The notes under the pieces are model-generated. The model did not search any database, was not told the DNA's origin, and was given only the letters and a program-made list of their open reading frames with translations. Below are positions 39,201-48,569 of a DNA stretch of 64,000 nt, one piece after another. The position numbers were made by a program, and so were the translations under genes. Each line of letters opens with the position of its first letter. The first letter of the stretch is position 1. This DNA comes from Aliihoeflea aestuarii (GTDB taxonomy: Bacteria > Pseudomonadota > Alphaproteobacteria > Rhizobiales > Rhizobiaceae): assembly GCF_024105665.1 (NCBI RefSeq), contig NZ_JAAAMK010000007.1, positions 151,046 to 215,045 on the forward strand, given 5' to 3'.

Positions 39201-42200
39201 CGGATGAATTCGTGCTGTGCCCGGAGGACGGGGCAGCCGGATACGACGCGCTGGTCAGCGCGCTCGGCGAACGGGGAGACCTGCCGCGCAGGATCGTCCA
39301 TCTGTGGCTTTTGTCGGAAGCCGAGACATTCAGGCCGGGATCGAGTTTCTTTCAGCGCAATCAGGAATGCGGGTTCGACAGCCTGCTTCATTTTGCGCAG
39401 GCGCTGGCGGAGGTGGATCAGGGGCATGATCTGGCAATCACCATCGGAACGAACGGACTTCAGCGGGTCGATAGAGAGGCCGTGCCGTATCCGGAAAAGG
39501 CGACTATGCTCGGGCCGGCAATGGTTATTCCGCGCGAATTTGCCGACAGTTTCGTGCGCGTTGTGGATTTCGAGGTTGCCGGTGTGCCGGTAAAGGTGCG
39601 GCGCTGGAAGCGTCAGGCGGCACCGGTCGATGCGATATCCGACCAGCTTTGGGAGGAGGTTTTTTCGGGCGCTGCCAGCGAGATCGTCGCGTGGCGCGGC
39701 GAGCGGCGATGGACGCAATCCTATATGAAGCTGCCGCTCAAGCCGGCGGCAGCGGACATTGCTGGCCTGCGGCAGGAGGGCGTCTACCTCTTTACCGGCG
39801 GCCTTGCCGATTTGTCGATCACACTCGCGCGGTCGCTGGCGCGTGACCTTGGAGCCCGCCTCGTTCTTGTGGGCCGAACGGACCTGCCGCCGCAAGATGC
39901 GTGGCCGCTTTGGCGACGCGTCCTTCCTTTGCGACACGGCATTCGGCGCGCCATCGAAGTGATCGACGACCTCGAAGCGGGCGGCGGCGAAGTGCTTTAC
40001 GTGCAGGCGGACGTCACCGATCCGGAAGCGATGGAACGCGCTTTCGGTCAAGCTCGGGACCGGTTCGGCAGGATCGACGGCGTCTTTCATGCAGCGGGCG
40101 TCGTGGACGACGGCCTGATGGCGGCGAAGTCGACCGAGAGCATCGACAATGTGCTCGCGCCGAAACTTTACGGAACTGCCGTGCTCGATCAGGTTCTGGC
40201 GCGCGACCCGGTCGATCTCGTCGTTTTGTTCTCCTCGACCAGCACCGACACCGCGCCGGCGGGACAAGTCGATTACGTCGCAGCAAACGCCTATCTGAAT
40301 GCCTATGCCGAGGCGCACGCAAACGACCGGAATCGACGGACCGTTGCGGTACACTGGGGCGTGTGGAACGAAGTGGGCATGGCGGCCCGTGCTGTCGCCG
40401 GCGTCTCGTCCAACAATTATGGGGCCACGGTCTCGCACGAGCGCCCGTCGGATCTCCTGTTCGACCGCTGGGTCGAGGATGAGAACGGCGTTTCCTGGCT
40501 GGAAGCCGATATCGGGCCGGATTCGCACTGGATGCTGGACGAACACCGGCTGACATCCGGGCAGTCGATCTTGCCGGGAACGGCCTATATCGACATCTTT
40601 CTGCGTGCTGCGCGTGCATACGGCCTCGCCGAAACCGGCGTTCTTTCGGACCTCGTTTTCCTGCGGCCGCTGATGGTGCCGGATGGCGAGACGCGGACGT
40701 TGCGAATCGGCTTTACGCCGACCGGGCAGGGGTTTCAGGCGACCATCCACTGCGCCGGCAAACATGCCGAAGCGCTTTTCGTGCCCGGCGAGCCGGAGTG
40801 CAGGCGCGGCGACCCGACGACGCGGCTGCAAGCGGCATGCACCGATATCCGCATGGCGCCGGAGGGGAGGGCGCTGGCGTCGGTGCAGGAGGGACATATA
40901 AGGTTCGGTCCGCGCTGGCGGGTGCTGCGACACCTGGCGCTCGGGCCGCGCGTCGCCATGGCGAAGATCGCACTGGCTCCGGACTTTCTTGGCGATTTCC
41001 AAAGTGGATGCGTCGTTCATCCCGCGCTTCTCGATATCGCAACCGGCTGCGCGCTGGAACTCGTTCCCGGCTACGAGCCCGACGAAACGCTTTGGGCGCC
41101 CGCAAGCTATGGTTCGATCGTTCTTCATCGGTCCTTGCCCGCCAGCTTCGACAGCATCGTTCGGCTCGCAGAGAACGCGGATCTCGGGGAGGGGTATGCC
41201 GCGTTCGACGTGCAGATCGTCGGTGACGACGGCGTGGTCATTGCACAGATCGAGAATTTCGTCGTCAAGCGGCTGGTGAACGACCTCGGTTTCGCCGACG
41301 CGCCGGAGGTTCCGACCGCCGCCATCGGCCGAACATCGCAGGCTCATGCACCGCTTGCCGCGCAGGTCCGCAACGGCATCTCACCACATGAAGGGTTCGA
41401 GGCGCTGGTGCGGGCGCTCGGCACCGGCGAGACGCAACCGATCGTCAGTTCGATGGACCTTGAGGCGCTGCGCGTTCGCGCGTCGGCACGAAAGGCGGAT
41501 GCGGCCGGCCCATCGCAGCAATTCGATCGACCGGAACTCGACGAAGACTACGTCGCGCCTCGCAACGAGATCGAAACGAAACTGGCCGAGTTCTGGCGCG
41601 AGCTGCTAGGCGTGGTACGGGTCGGCGTTCACGACAACTTCTTCGATGTCGGCGGCCATTCCCTGATCGCCGTGCGCCTGTTCCGCATGATCCGCAATCA
41701 CTACGGCATCGACCTGCCGATGTCGGTCCTTTTCGAAGCGCCGACGATCGGCGCATGTGCGGCGCTGCTTGCCGAGCATGGGGCGGGCGGCGATTGCGAA
41801 CAGATTGCGGCGCAGGCGTCCGGAACGACGGCCGCCCGGAGCGTTCATCTGGTTCCTCTTCACGCAAGCGCTGCGAATTCGTCGGCAACCCCGCTTTTCA
41901 TCTGCGCAGGCATGTTCGGCAACGTTCTTAATCTTCGCCAGCTTGCGATGCATGTCGGGCGCGACAGACCTGTTTATGCGCTGCAGGCACGGGGCCTTTT
42001 CGGCAATGCGCCGCCGCACGAAACCTTTGAGGAAATGGCGCGCGACTATCTTGCAGAGGTGCGGACCGTGCAACCTCATGGGCCGTATTTCCTGGCGGGC
42101 TTTTCGGGTGGGGGGATAACGGCCTACGAGATGGCACTGCAACTCGACGGAGCCGGCGAGAAGGTCGCACGGCTGATCCTGCTCGATACGCCGCTGCCTG

Positions 42201-42754
42201 TGCAGCCGGGCCTTTCGAAGCGCGACCTTGCGTCGATGAAGCTTCAGGACGTTCGCCGTGACGGCGTCATGTTTTTCTCGCGTTGGCTGCGCAACCGCGT
42301 TCGCTGGGAGATGGAAAGGAAGCGGAGGCGCGAGGCGCGATCGCAGGTCGTATCGTCCGAAACTTTCCACAATGCGCAGATCGAGGCGGCATTCCTGCGG
42401 GCGCTGGCGCTTTATGAACTCAAGCCCTATGACGGCAGAGTCACGCTTTTCAGGCCCGAGCCGGAGATCCTTTATCATCTGAGCGGCGGCCGCCGGCTGA
42501 AGGAAGGGCGCAATTTCGTCTTCGACGACAATGGCTGGACGCCCTTCATCGAGAATTTCGAAGTGACGGTCGTTTCGGGCGATCACGACAGCATGGTGCT
42601 CGAGCCGCATGTGCGCATGCTGGCCGACCGTATCCGCCGCGCTTTGTCTGGCGCGATGGAGCGTGAACGAGCGACGGAGGCAGAGGGAAAGTTCGAGCGC
42701 GGCCTTGCGGCTTCAATGCACAGCGGCCGTGGCCTGATGGCGCTGGTAGACTAA
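36281..42754 (+). CDS. Type I polyketide synthase KS-AT-KR-DH-ACP-TE
   Basis: A 2157-residue modular PKS. The ketosynthase has Cys186 (VQTACSTSLVATHYA), His322 (VECHGTGTALGDP) and His362 (NIGHLDTAAG). The acyltransferase has Ser633 (LIGHSMGENAAACVAG) and His732. The ketoreductase (from about 1170) has LFTGGLADLSITLARSLA and the catalytic Tyr1332 (VDYVAANAYLNAY). A DH/hot-dog domain follows it, with His1422 (DEHRLTSGQSILPGTAY). The carrier Ser1794 (GGHSLIAV) and a thioesterase with Ser1942 (LAGFSGGGITAYEM) end the protein. No ER. The usual order puts DH before KR. The start is ATG 36281 or GTG 36269. The last 42 bp overlap the convergent GT4 gene. Confidence 0.93.
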   Translation: MNDCSPLAAVSPNDIAVVGMSLRVPGARNVAQFWANIRNGVESVRDLTAEEMAAAAADGDPLDGANYVPRTADLADMEMFDADFFGLSPKEAAIMDPQHRHFLECAWEAMEDAGRTPDTASGPVGVFAGCGMGSYFYFNVCSNRQLVDQVGMFLLRHNGNDKDFLATRVSFSFDLRGPSVNVQTACSTSLVATHYACQSLISGECDMALAGGVTIEFPHRRGYMFQEGEILAPDGHCRPFDHRAAGTVFGSGVGVVVLRRLADAIADGDRIHAVIKGSAVNNDGATKAGYLAPSVNGQAEAVIEAMGLAGVDADTIDYVECHGTGTALGDPIEIEALTQAFRQNTTRKGFCGVGSVKSNIGHLDTAAGVVSLIKAALALKHGEIPPSLGYDAPNPAIDFGNSPFFVNAALRAWPRTGRPRRASVNSLGVGGTNVHVVLEQAPTVARIERGRDEQATLLLLSAKQPKALDDMAARLGAAIEAQPELEIGDVAHTLLTGRKHFEHRRVICVEGREDAIAALTTNRFFAHKSVEGAGEAVFLFPGGGAQHPGMARSLYEKNAEFRAHVDEGLGYLPAEAAADIREVWLGRSRAPNEAAGLFLIPSRQLPAILITEVALARLWMGKGIRPTALIGHSMGENAAACVAGVLSFKDAVGLVHLRGRLFDTVEPGGMLSVSTDAAMLRDLMPAELDIASVNAPQLCVVSGRNADLEAFSGVLAGQNIDTARVPIDIAAHSRMLDGILAPFEAYLRSIVLRPPAIAIISNRDGQPLSAADATDPAYWVRHLRSTVEFAKGLAFLAADERRVFIEVGPGRTLSSLVKAQGNIDANRVINSLPHADDDQNDHLHFNAALGRSWAVGLAPDIEGLTSRPGARRVGLPTYPFQHKRYFIEPSRERGHQAATEAPLEKLVDMEQWGYRRSWKRSVPDYTPHAEAQTASWLIFLDDGGHGAKLATRLRGIGHTVATVAIGDVFAVRGADEFVLCPEDGAAGYDALVSALGERGDLPRRIVHLWLLSEAETFRPGSSFFQRNQECGFDSLLHFAQALAEVDQGHDLAITIGTNGLQRVDREAVPYPEKATMLGPAMVIPREFADSFVRVVDFEVAGVPVKVRRWKRQAAPVDAISDQLWEEVFSGAASEIVAWRGERRWTQSYMKLPLKPAAADIAGLRQEGVYLFTGGLADLSITLARSLARDLGARLVLVGRTDLPPQDAWPLWRRVLPLRHGIRRAIEVIDDLEAGGGEVLYVQADVTDPEAMERAFGQARDRFGRIDGVFHAAGVVDDGLMAAKSTESIDNVLAPKLYGTAVLDQVLARDPVDLVVLFSSTSTDTAPAGQVDYVAANAYLNAYAEAHANDRNRRTVAVHWGVWNEVGMAARAVAGVSSNNYGATVSHERPSDLLFDRWVEDENGVSWLEADIGPDSHWMLDEHRLTSGQSILPGTAYIDIFLRAARAYGLAETGVLSDLVFLRPLMVPDGETRTLRIGFTPTGQGFQATIHCAGKHAEALFVPGEPECRRGDPTTRLQAACTDIRMAPEGRALASVQEGHIRFGPRWRVLRHLALGPRVAMAKIALAPDFLGDFQSGCVVHPALLDIATGCALELVPGYEPDETLWAPASYGSIVLHRSLPASFDSIVRLAENADLGEGYAAFDVQIVGDDGVVIAQIENFVVKRLVNDLGFADAPEVPTAAIGRTSQAHAPLAAQVRNGISPHEGFEALVRALGTGETQPIVSSMDLEALRVRASARKADAAGPSQQFDRPELDEDYVAPRNEIETKLAEFWRELLGVVRVGVHDNFFDVGGHSLIAVRLFRMIRNHYGIDLPMSVLFEAPTIGACAALLAEHGAGGDCEQIAAQASGTTAARSVHLVPLHASAANSSATPLFICAGMFGNVLNLRQLAMHVGRDRPVYALQARGLFGNAPPHETFEEMARDYLAEVRTVQPHGPYFLAGFSGGGITAYEMALQLDGAGEKVARLILLDTPLPVQPGLSKRDLASMKLQDVRRDGVMFFSRWLRNRVRWEMERKRRREARSQVVSSETFHNAQIEAAFLRALALYELKPYDGRVTLFRPEPEILYHLSGGRRLKEGRNFVFDDNGWTPFIENFEVTVVSGDHDSMVLEPHVRMLADRIRRALSGAMERERATEAEGKFERGLAASMHSGRGLMALVD

Positions 42755-44011
42755 CATCATCGAATCGATCCGTTTGTCCCAGTCGAAATGATCGACGATG
42801 CGCTGTCGCGCGGAACGGGCGAGCGTGTCCCTGTATTGCGCGTCGTTCGCCAGTCGCTCCATCGCCGCGGCGAAGCCGGCGATCATCGCCTCGCGCGACG
42901 TCGGCTCGACCAGAATGCCGCAGGTTTCGTCGATATAGTCGGACGGGCCGCCCCATCTGGTCGCGACGGCCGGCGTGCCGCACGCCATCGCCTCGAGCAC
43001 GACCGCGCCCCCACACTCGCGCACACTGGGCAAAAGCAGCGCTCGGGCGCCACGGACCCGATCGGCGCATTGCGCTTGCGGCAGCCAGCCGCTGAAGATC
43101 ACGCGCTCGCCAAGTCCCAGATCGGCCACAAGCGCCTTACAGGCGTCCTCCTCCGGACCCGATCCGATGATTTCCAGCGTGACGTCGTCGCCACTCTTCA
43201 TTCGAGCGAGTGCCAGAATCGCGATGTCGACATTCTTCAGGCCGATCAGTCGTCCCATAAAGACGAAATGCCGCTTGCCCGCGTCGCTTGCGATGTCGCC
43301 GCATTGCCAGACGGCCAGATCGACGGCGTTTTCGTGCATCGCGACCATCTCGCCCTTGCTGCCTTGCGGCAGGGCGGCGCGCGTGCGTTCATTCGCATGG
43401 AGCAGCGCAGCGCCCCGTAACTTGCCCGGAACCACGCGATGGGCGATCTGCGCGGCAGCTCGTGCGAGGTTGATTTTCACGGCGTTCATACCTGAAAAAG
43501 CGCCGCTCGGCTGAAACGCTTCGGGGTATGTCATGTTGCCGTTCATGGGGCCGATGACGACTGGGCATCCCATGTCGTACAGGAAAGACGGCTCCCTTGG
43601 AGAGACGGGAATCGGCTGATGCAGGATCGTCACCTTGTGGCGGCGGATGATGTCGCGAGCGATCCGCCGCGCTTCGAGCTGGGTCGCAAGACGGCTGGCA
43701 TAGCCGATGGTGAAGTGGGAGACCATGGATGGCAGCCGGCTTTCCAGACGCCAGCATAGCCTGTTGAAAGCGTTGTCCTTCACGAAAACAATCCGATCGA
43801 GATCGGTCGCACATGCGTGCGCGATCTCGTCGCGGGTCCTTTCATGCGTGACCATCCAGGTTTCGATGCCGCGGCGGCGCAACCGGGTGAAATAGTGGAG
43901 CGGCAAGGACGCCTCGCCGCCGAACCGGAAGGATGCATGTTCGCACACGATCAGAACACGCGGTGCGCGCTGGGTAGAGCTTTCGACGTTTCGTGTGTCA
44001 GCCTTGTCCAA
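42713..44011 (-). CDS. Glycosyltransferase family 4
   Basis: A 432-residue GT-B transferase. RVLIVCEHASFRFGGEASLPL forms the N-terminal acceptor loop. HFVFMGRLIGLKNVDIAILAL and LLPSVRECGGAVVLEAMACGTPAV (the EX7E motif) belong to the donor domain. It overlaps the polymerase-like gene upstream by 14 bp and the end of the PKS gene by 42 bp on the opposite strand. Donor unknown. Confidence 0.92.
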   Translation of the reverse strand: MDKADTRNVESSTQRAPRVLIVCEHASFRFGGEASLPLHYFTRLRRRGIETWMVTHERTRDEIAHACATDLDRIVFVKDNAFNRLCWRLESRLPSMVSHFTIGYASRLATQLEARRIARDIIRRHKVTILHQPIPVSPREPSFLYDMGCPVVIGPMNGNMTYPEAFQPSGAFSGMNAVKINLARAAAQIAHRVVPGKLRGAALLHANERTRAALPQGSKGEMVAMHENAVDLAVWQCGDIASDAGKRHFVFMGRLIGLKNVDIAILALARMKSGDDVTLEIIGSGPEEDACKALVADLGLGERVIFSGWLPQAQCADRVRGARALLLPSVRECGGAVVLEAMACGTPAVATRWGGPSDYIDETCGILVEPTSREAMIAGFAAAMERLANDAQYRDTLARSARQRIVDHFDWDKRIDSMMLVYQRHQATAAVH

Positions 44012-45413
44012 CGGCGTGCCCTCGAATTAGCCGGATACGCCCCCGCGCTGCGGTAGATCGCATACGCCTGACCTCGGCGAGTTTTTCGGCATAACCGAGC
44101 ATCGACCCGCACAAAAGCCAGGTGAAGGGGATCAAGGTCGCGTTGGGAATGAGGTCCAGCATGTTGAATGCCAGCATCAGCGCAAGAGCTCCCAGATAGG
44201 GCGAAGCGCCTTCGTCCGACAATGAGCGGCTCTGTCGCCAAAGCATTATAACCGGCAGTGCGAGCAAAACGAATTCGGCGATATACGCCATCCAGCCTCC
44301 CAAGCCCAACACGATGATCCAGCGACCGTCCATGGTGGAAATATTGCGACCCGTTTCATAGTCGTGGATCGCGCTCCGATCCCATCCACCCCAGCCAAAT
44401 ATCGGTTTTTCACCGGCTCTTCGGAGCAATGCCTGTTCATTGTCGAAGCGGAACTGAAGCGATTGCATGCGCTCGTGATCGATCCGCTCGGCCTGTTCCA
44501 GCATTGCCTGCACCGGCACGAGATCGGCACCGCGCAGGATCGGATAGGCGATGACGACGACGGCCAGAATGGCGGCGACCCGAAGCTGTGTGCGCGTCCG
44601 TGCAAACAGAACGAGCGGGAGGAGCGCTGCGGCGAGAACAAGCGGACCCAGACTGCGGCAAAAGATCAGGATGACTGCGAGATAGAGCGTTGCGGCGAGG
44701 TAGCGTGCCCGCCGCCGCGGTTCGGCGAAACGCAGGGCGGCGCCCGCAGCCGCAAGTGCCGTCACGGTGAAAAAAGCGACCCAGAGGCCGTGCTGCAGGA
44801 ACACGACCGGCCTGAAGCCGCCGAACCGCACCGTCTGGGCGAAGCCGTGCTGGAAGAAGCCGTAGATTTTCGTGTTGAGCTGCGGGCTCATACGCATTTC
44901 GTAGAGCATGGGGATCGAATAGATCAGCCCCGCTATGACCAGCGCCCGGACAAGCTCGCGATGCGCATTCGGCGTTGCAAGTACCTCCCGCCCGAGGAGA
45001 AGCGGAAGCAACGCCAGAAACTGATAAGCCGCGCTCGACAGGATGTCTCGCGACGAAAGGCCGGGGAGCAGACCACCGGTCGCGAAGATGATCGGCTCGC
45101 GATTGGTAAGGACCGTTCCGATCGGGCTGAGGACAAAAGTCAGGACAAGCAGTTTGCCGAGCATCGTCGCCGGCAGGGGACGGATCCTGCGACCGAGCGC
45201 GAGGAGGCACAGGCAGGCCGAAAGGGCAGGAATGGCGTGCTTGTCCAGCGAGGGCAGAACGGGAATGTCGAAGGCGACGAGCGGCGGCAGGAAAAGATAC
45301 CCGCCGAGAATCGACCATATCAGCGCGCGCTCCACCGGCATGCGGCGGAACATCACGAAGACGACGACCGGCCATGCCGAAAGCATCAGATATGCAAATG
45401 CATTCCCCGGCAT
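43998..45413 (-). CDS. Wzy/O-antigen ligase-like membrane protein
   Basis: A 471-residue protein with about ten to twelve hydrophobic segments and a large external loop (about residues 300-380) containing FGWGGWDRSAIHDY, as in O-antigen polymerases and ligases (Wzy/WaaL/RfaL). It would join repeat units at the periplasmic face or attach the glycan to an acceptor. The start MPGNAFAYLML is ATG 45413. It is transcribed together with the GT4 gene. Confidence 0.85.
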   Translation of the reverse strand: MPGNAFAYLMLSAWPVVVFVMFRRMPVERALIWSILGGYLFLPPLVAFDIPVLPSLDKHAIPALSACLCLLALGRRIRPLPATMLGKLLVLTFVLSPIGTVLTNREPIIFATGGLLPGLSSRDILSSAAYQFLALLPLLLGREVLATPNAHRELVRALVIAGLIYSIPMLYEMRMSPQLNTKIYGFFQHGFAQTVRFGGFRPVVFLQHGLWVAFFTVTALAAAGAALRFAEPRRRARYLAATLYLAVILIFCRSLGPLVLAAALLPLVLFARTRTQLRVAAILAVVVIAYPILRGADLVPVQAMLEQAERIDHERMQSLQFRFDNEQALLRRAGEKPIFGWGGWDRSAIHDYETGRNISTMDGRWIIVLGLGGWMAYIAEFVLLALPVIMLWRQSRSLSDEGASPYLGALALMLAFNMLDLIPNATLIPFTWLLCGSMLGYAEKLAEVRRMRSTAARGRIRLIRGHAVGQG

Positions 45414-45666
45414 CTATGCCGCCCGCCTTACTTGCCCTTCAGCGATGGATGCTTCGACCCCCTGGAGTTGAATTATCACGATCGCGCCGCTGCCTGCCCA
45501 TCGATTCCTGCATCGACATCCACGTTATGGTCGAGCGTGCGATGTCGGAAGTAGATAATCCTGGCTAGAGATTGATGGCGATGGATAGGCTATCGTGCTC
45601 TGGACGATATTTCGGCCAGACCCGGCATCGTTTCTTGCGAAACGTCATCGACTGAAAGCAAAGGCA

Positions 45667-46092
45667 ATGCTCAATCGGCTTTCACATTTGTCGTTTCGTA
45701 CGCGATCCTCTGATCGCGATGCTGAAACGGACCGCTTGAGACGTAGCCGGATCGTGAAGCTCATGGAGGATGTCGCCTCGGAAATCCTGTTGGAACGTCG
45801 TGGTCTCAAGGCCCGTTATGACGAGGCGTGCGTTTCGGCGGGCTTCGCTCTCGACGACAATTCGCAAAACGAAACATGCAGCCGGGACGCGATGTTGGCG
45901 GACCTGTCCACGACGGTCATGGCATGTGAAAAACGTCTGACGGTCTTGTCAGGTCATCTGGAAAGGCTGGCCGCGGCACGGGCCGAGATTGGCGCTATTG
46001 ATGGCGAAACGGCAGATCGTTCTTCCCCCAAGGATCGCGTCTACGCGACCGGGGACGGCAGGACTGGTGCCGTCGACGCATCTCGCAGATAG
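45667..46092 (+). CDS. Hypothetical coiled-coil protein
   Basis: A 141-residue protein with Arg/Lys-rich and Ala/Leu-rich helical segments (RSRIVKLMEDVASEILLERRG, then LSTTVMACEKRLTVLSGHLERLAAARAEIGAI). No known motif. ATG 45667 has AAAGG upstream; the frame is open to 45595. Its 3' end overlaps the convergent rfbD by 52 bp, which weakens the call slightly. Likely cytoplasmic; function unknown. Confidence 0.45.
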   Translation: MLNRLSHLSFRTRSSDRDAETDRLRRSRIVKLMEDVASEILLERRGLKARYDEACVSAGFALDDNSQNETCSRDAMLADLSTTVMACEKRLTVLSGHLERLAAARAEIGAIDGETADRSSPKDRVYATGDGRTGAVDASRR

Positions 46093-46991
46093 ATCTCGAC
46101 GAATGCGTCGGCGCTGGCCTGCCAGGCGGGCAGTTCCAGACCGAAAGCCGCATGCAGTTTCGTCGTGGAAAGCACCGAATAGGCCGGCCGCGCGGCCGGC
46201 GTGGGATAGTCGGCGCTGCCGATCCGATCCACGCGCGCATATGGGCCTCCAAGGCGCTTTGAAGCGGCAAAGAGGCGCTCGGCGAAGTCGGCCCAATTTC
46301 CCTCGCCCGACGATGCAGCGTGAAAGACGCCGCGACGGTCGGGCGTCTTTGCGCCTGTCAGCGCGACCCTCAGGATCGTCTCGGCCAGATGCGGCACATA
46401 GGTCGGTGTTCCGAACTGGTCGCTCACCACACGCACGATTTCGCGCTCCTGCGCCAGCCTCATCATGGTGCGCGCGAAATTCGTGCCCCATGGCGCGTAG
46501 AGCCATCCGGTTCGCAGGATGACATGTGCGGGATTGCATGCTGCCACTTCCGCTTCGCCGGCAAGCTTGGAGCGGCCATAGGCGTTGATCGGGCCGGTCG
46601 GGTCGCTTTCGACATAGGGCGCCGCCTTGTTTCCCGAAAAGACGTAGTCGGTGGAAATATGGATGATCGGCAGGCCAGCTTCTTTGCACGCGGTTGCTGC
46701 ATTGCCGGCACCTTTCGCGTTGATCGCCATTGCCGATTCCGGCTCGCTTTCCGCCCGGTCGACCGCAGTGAACGCGCCGGCATTGATCACGACATCGGGC
46801 GCATGGCGCGCGATTGTCGACCTGATCGAAGCCGGGTTTTCGAGATCGAGTTCGGGCCGACCGGCGCAGATGACGCTCGCGTCCGGGTGCCGGGCGCGTG
46901 ACAAAGCCTGGGCAAGTTGGCCGCTTTTGCCCAGGACCAACACGCGGGTCTTCGAGGTTTCAGGCAAGTTGGCCCAGCCTTTCTCCCGCAT
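46041..46991 (-). CDS. rfbD: dTDP-4-dehydrorhamnose reductase
   Basis: Last step of dTDP-L-rhamnose synthesis: NADPH reduction of dTDP-4-dehydro-L-rhamnose. The 316 residues form a short-chain reductase with RVLVLGKSGQLAQALS (Rossmann), HISTDYVFSGNKAAPYVE with the TDYVF signature and PINAYGRSKLAGE with the YxxxK catalytic pair. Last gene of the rfbA-rfbC-rfbB-rfbD operon, overlapping rfbB by 32 bp. Confidence 0.96.
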   Translation of the reverse strand: MREKGWANLPETSKTRVLVLGKSGQLAQALSRARHPDASVICAGRPELDLENPASIRSTIARHAPDVVINAGAFTAVDRAESEPESAMAINAKGAGNAATACKEAGLPIIHISTDYVFSGNKAAPYVESDPTGPINAYGRSKLAGEAEVAACNPAHVILRTGWLYAPWGTNFARTMMRLAQEREIVRVVSDQFGTPTYVPHLAETILRVALTGAKTPDRRGVFHAASSGEGNWADFAERLFAASKRLGGPYARVDRIGSADYPTPAARPAYSVLSTTKLHAAFGLELPAWQASADAFVEIYLRDASTAPVLPSPVA

Positions 46992-48030
46992 AACTGCGTT
47001 CGCGGATCGGTCGCCACCAGGCTTCGCTGTCGAGATACCAGCGAACGGTGCGCTCTAGGCCGGTTTCAAATGTATGGCCGGGTTTCCAGCCGAGTTCGGT
47101 TTCAAGCTTGGTCGCGTTGATGGCGTAGCGTCTGTCGTGGCCCGGCCGATCGGCGACGAAACGGATGAGATCGCGGTGGCCGGCCGTGCCTGAGCGAGGA
47201 CGCAGCCGGTCCAGCGTATCGCAGATCGACTCGACGACTTCGAGATTGGTACGTTCAGACCTGCCGCCGACATTGTAGCTTTCGCCAAGCCTGCCATTGA
47301 GCAATATGCGTTCGAGCGCCAGGGCGTGATCCTCGACGAACAGCCAGTCGCGGACGTTTTCGCCGCGCCCGTAGACCGGCAATTCGCGTTCGTGCAGCGC
47401 GTTGAGGATGACGAGCGGGATCAGCTTTTCGGGGAAGTGATAAGGCCCGTAATTGTTCGAGCAGTTGGACATGACCACCGGCAGGCCGTAAGTCTCGCGC
47501 CATGCCCGAACAAAATGATCCGAGGCTGCCTTGGACGCCGAATAGGGCGAAGAGGGACGGTAGGGGGTCTCTTCAGTGAAGAGACTGTCGTCGAAGTCGA
47601 GGTCGCCGAATACCTCGTCGGTCGAAACATGCAGGAAGCGAAACGCATCGCGTCGGTCTTGCGGCAATTGCCGCCAGTACCACAGCGCCGCGCCGAGCAT
47701 GCGGCAGGTGCCGACGACATTGGTCTGGATGAAATCGTCCGGCTGGTCGATAGAGCGGTCCACATGGCTTTCGGCCGCAAGATGCATGATGTGCGTGACG
47801 TCCTCACGTATCAGGATTTCGCGCACGGCGGCTTCGTCACAAATGTCGGTGCGATAAAACCGATAATTGGGCTGGCCGGAAACGCTGAGCACGGATGCGG
47901 GGTTGCCCGCATAGGTGAGTTTGTCGAGATTGATAACCGTAATCGCAGGATTTGCCGCCAGATGGCGAACGACCGCGGAACCGATGAAGCCGGCCCCGCC
48001 GGTGACGAGTATGCGCATGGCCGTGTTCAT
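46960..48030 (-). CDS. rfbB: dTDP-glucose 4,6-dehydratase
   Basis: Converts dTDP-D-glucose to dTDP-4-dehydro-6-deoxy-D-glucose with tightly bound NAD+. The 356 residues show RILVTGGAGFIGSAVVRHL, HLAAESHVDRSID, HVSTDEVFGDLD (the TDE catalytic region) and PYSASKAASDHFVRA (YxxxK). The first codon may be ATG 48030 (MNTAMRIL) or ATG 48018. It overlaps rfbC by 4 bp and rfbD by 32 bp. Confidence 0.97.
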   Translation of the reverse strand: MNTAMRILVTGGAGFIGSAVVRHLAANPAITVINLDKLTYAGNPASVLSVSGQPNYRFYRTDICDEAAVREILIREDVTHIMHLAAESHVDRSIDQPDDFIQTNVVGTCRMLGAALWYWRQLPQDRRDAFRFLHVSTDEVFGDLDFDDSLFTEETPYRPSSPYSASKAASDHFVRAWRETYGLPVVMSNCSNNYGPYHFPEKLIPLVILNALHERELPVYGRGENVRDWLFVEDHALALERILLNGRLGESYNVGGRSERTNLEVVESICDTLDRLRPRSGTAGHRDLIRFVADRPGHDRRYAINATKLETELGWKPGHTFETGLERTVRWYLDSEAWWRPIRERSYAGERLGQLA

Positions 48031-48569
48031 TCGAACATCTCCGCAGCTTGAAACGAAGCGGCCCTGGCGTCCTTGTCCGAGAGGATGATCTCACCGGCAG
48101 GTTCGGGCCAGTCGATAGCGATGTCGGGATCGTCGAAACGGATCGAACGCTCCGCCTCGGGGGCATAGGGCGCCGAGACCTTGTAGATGACCTCGGTATC
48201 GGGCTCGAGGGTCATGAAGCCGTGGGCGAAGCCCTTCGGCACGAAGATCTGGTTCCATTTCTTCGCCGATACCGTCAGGCCCACCCACTGGCCGGCCGTG
48301 GGCGAGGAGCGGCGGATATCGACGGCCACGTCGAAGATCGCGCCGCGCACCACGCGCACGAGCTTGTCCTGCGCCATGGCTCCGATCTGATAATGAAGGC
48401 CGCGCACCGTGCCGGGCAGGGTCGAACGGGAGTGATTGTCCTGCACGAAGCGCACGTTCGGAAGATCGCGCTCGCTGTAGGTTTCCGAGAAGAAACCCCG
48501 GTCGTCCTGAAACCGCTTGGGAACGATCTCGACCACGCCGGGCAATGCCAGTTGCCTGATCTCAGACAC
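48027..48569 (-). CDS. rfbC: dTDP-4-dehydrorhamnose 3,5-epimerase
   Basis: Epimerises the C3 and C5 positions of the dTDP-4-dehydro sugar. The 180-residue cupin has [31 protein letters not shown] (family signature with the catalytic His), [18 protein letters not shown] and [22 protein letters not shown]. The 180-residue length is standard. It overlaps rfbA by 8 bp and rfbB by 4 bp, consistent with coupled translation. Confidence 0.97.
   Translation of the reverse strand: MSEIRQLALPGVVEIVPKRFQDDRGFFSETYSERDLPNVRFVQDNHSRSTLPGTVRGLHYQIGAMAQDKLVRVVRGAIFDVAVDIRRSSPTAGQWVGLTVSAKKWNQIFVPKGFAHGFMTLEPDTEVIYKVSAPYAPEAERSIRFDDPDIAIDWPEPAGEIILSDKDARAASFQAAEMFE

Noticed and set aside
39029..41347. Antisense ORF of 772 codons on the minus strand inside the PKS gene
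   Set aside because: High-GC shadow of the PKS third codon positions; no domain, no ribosome site and no isolated expression context.
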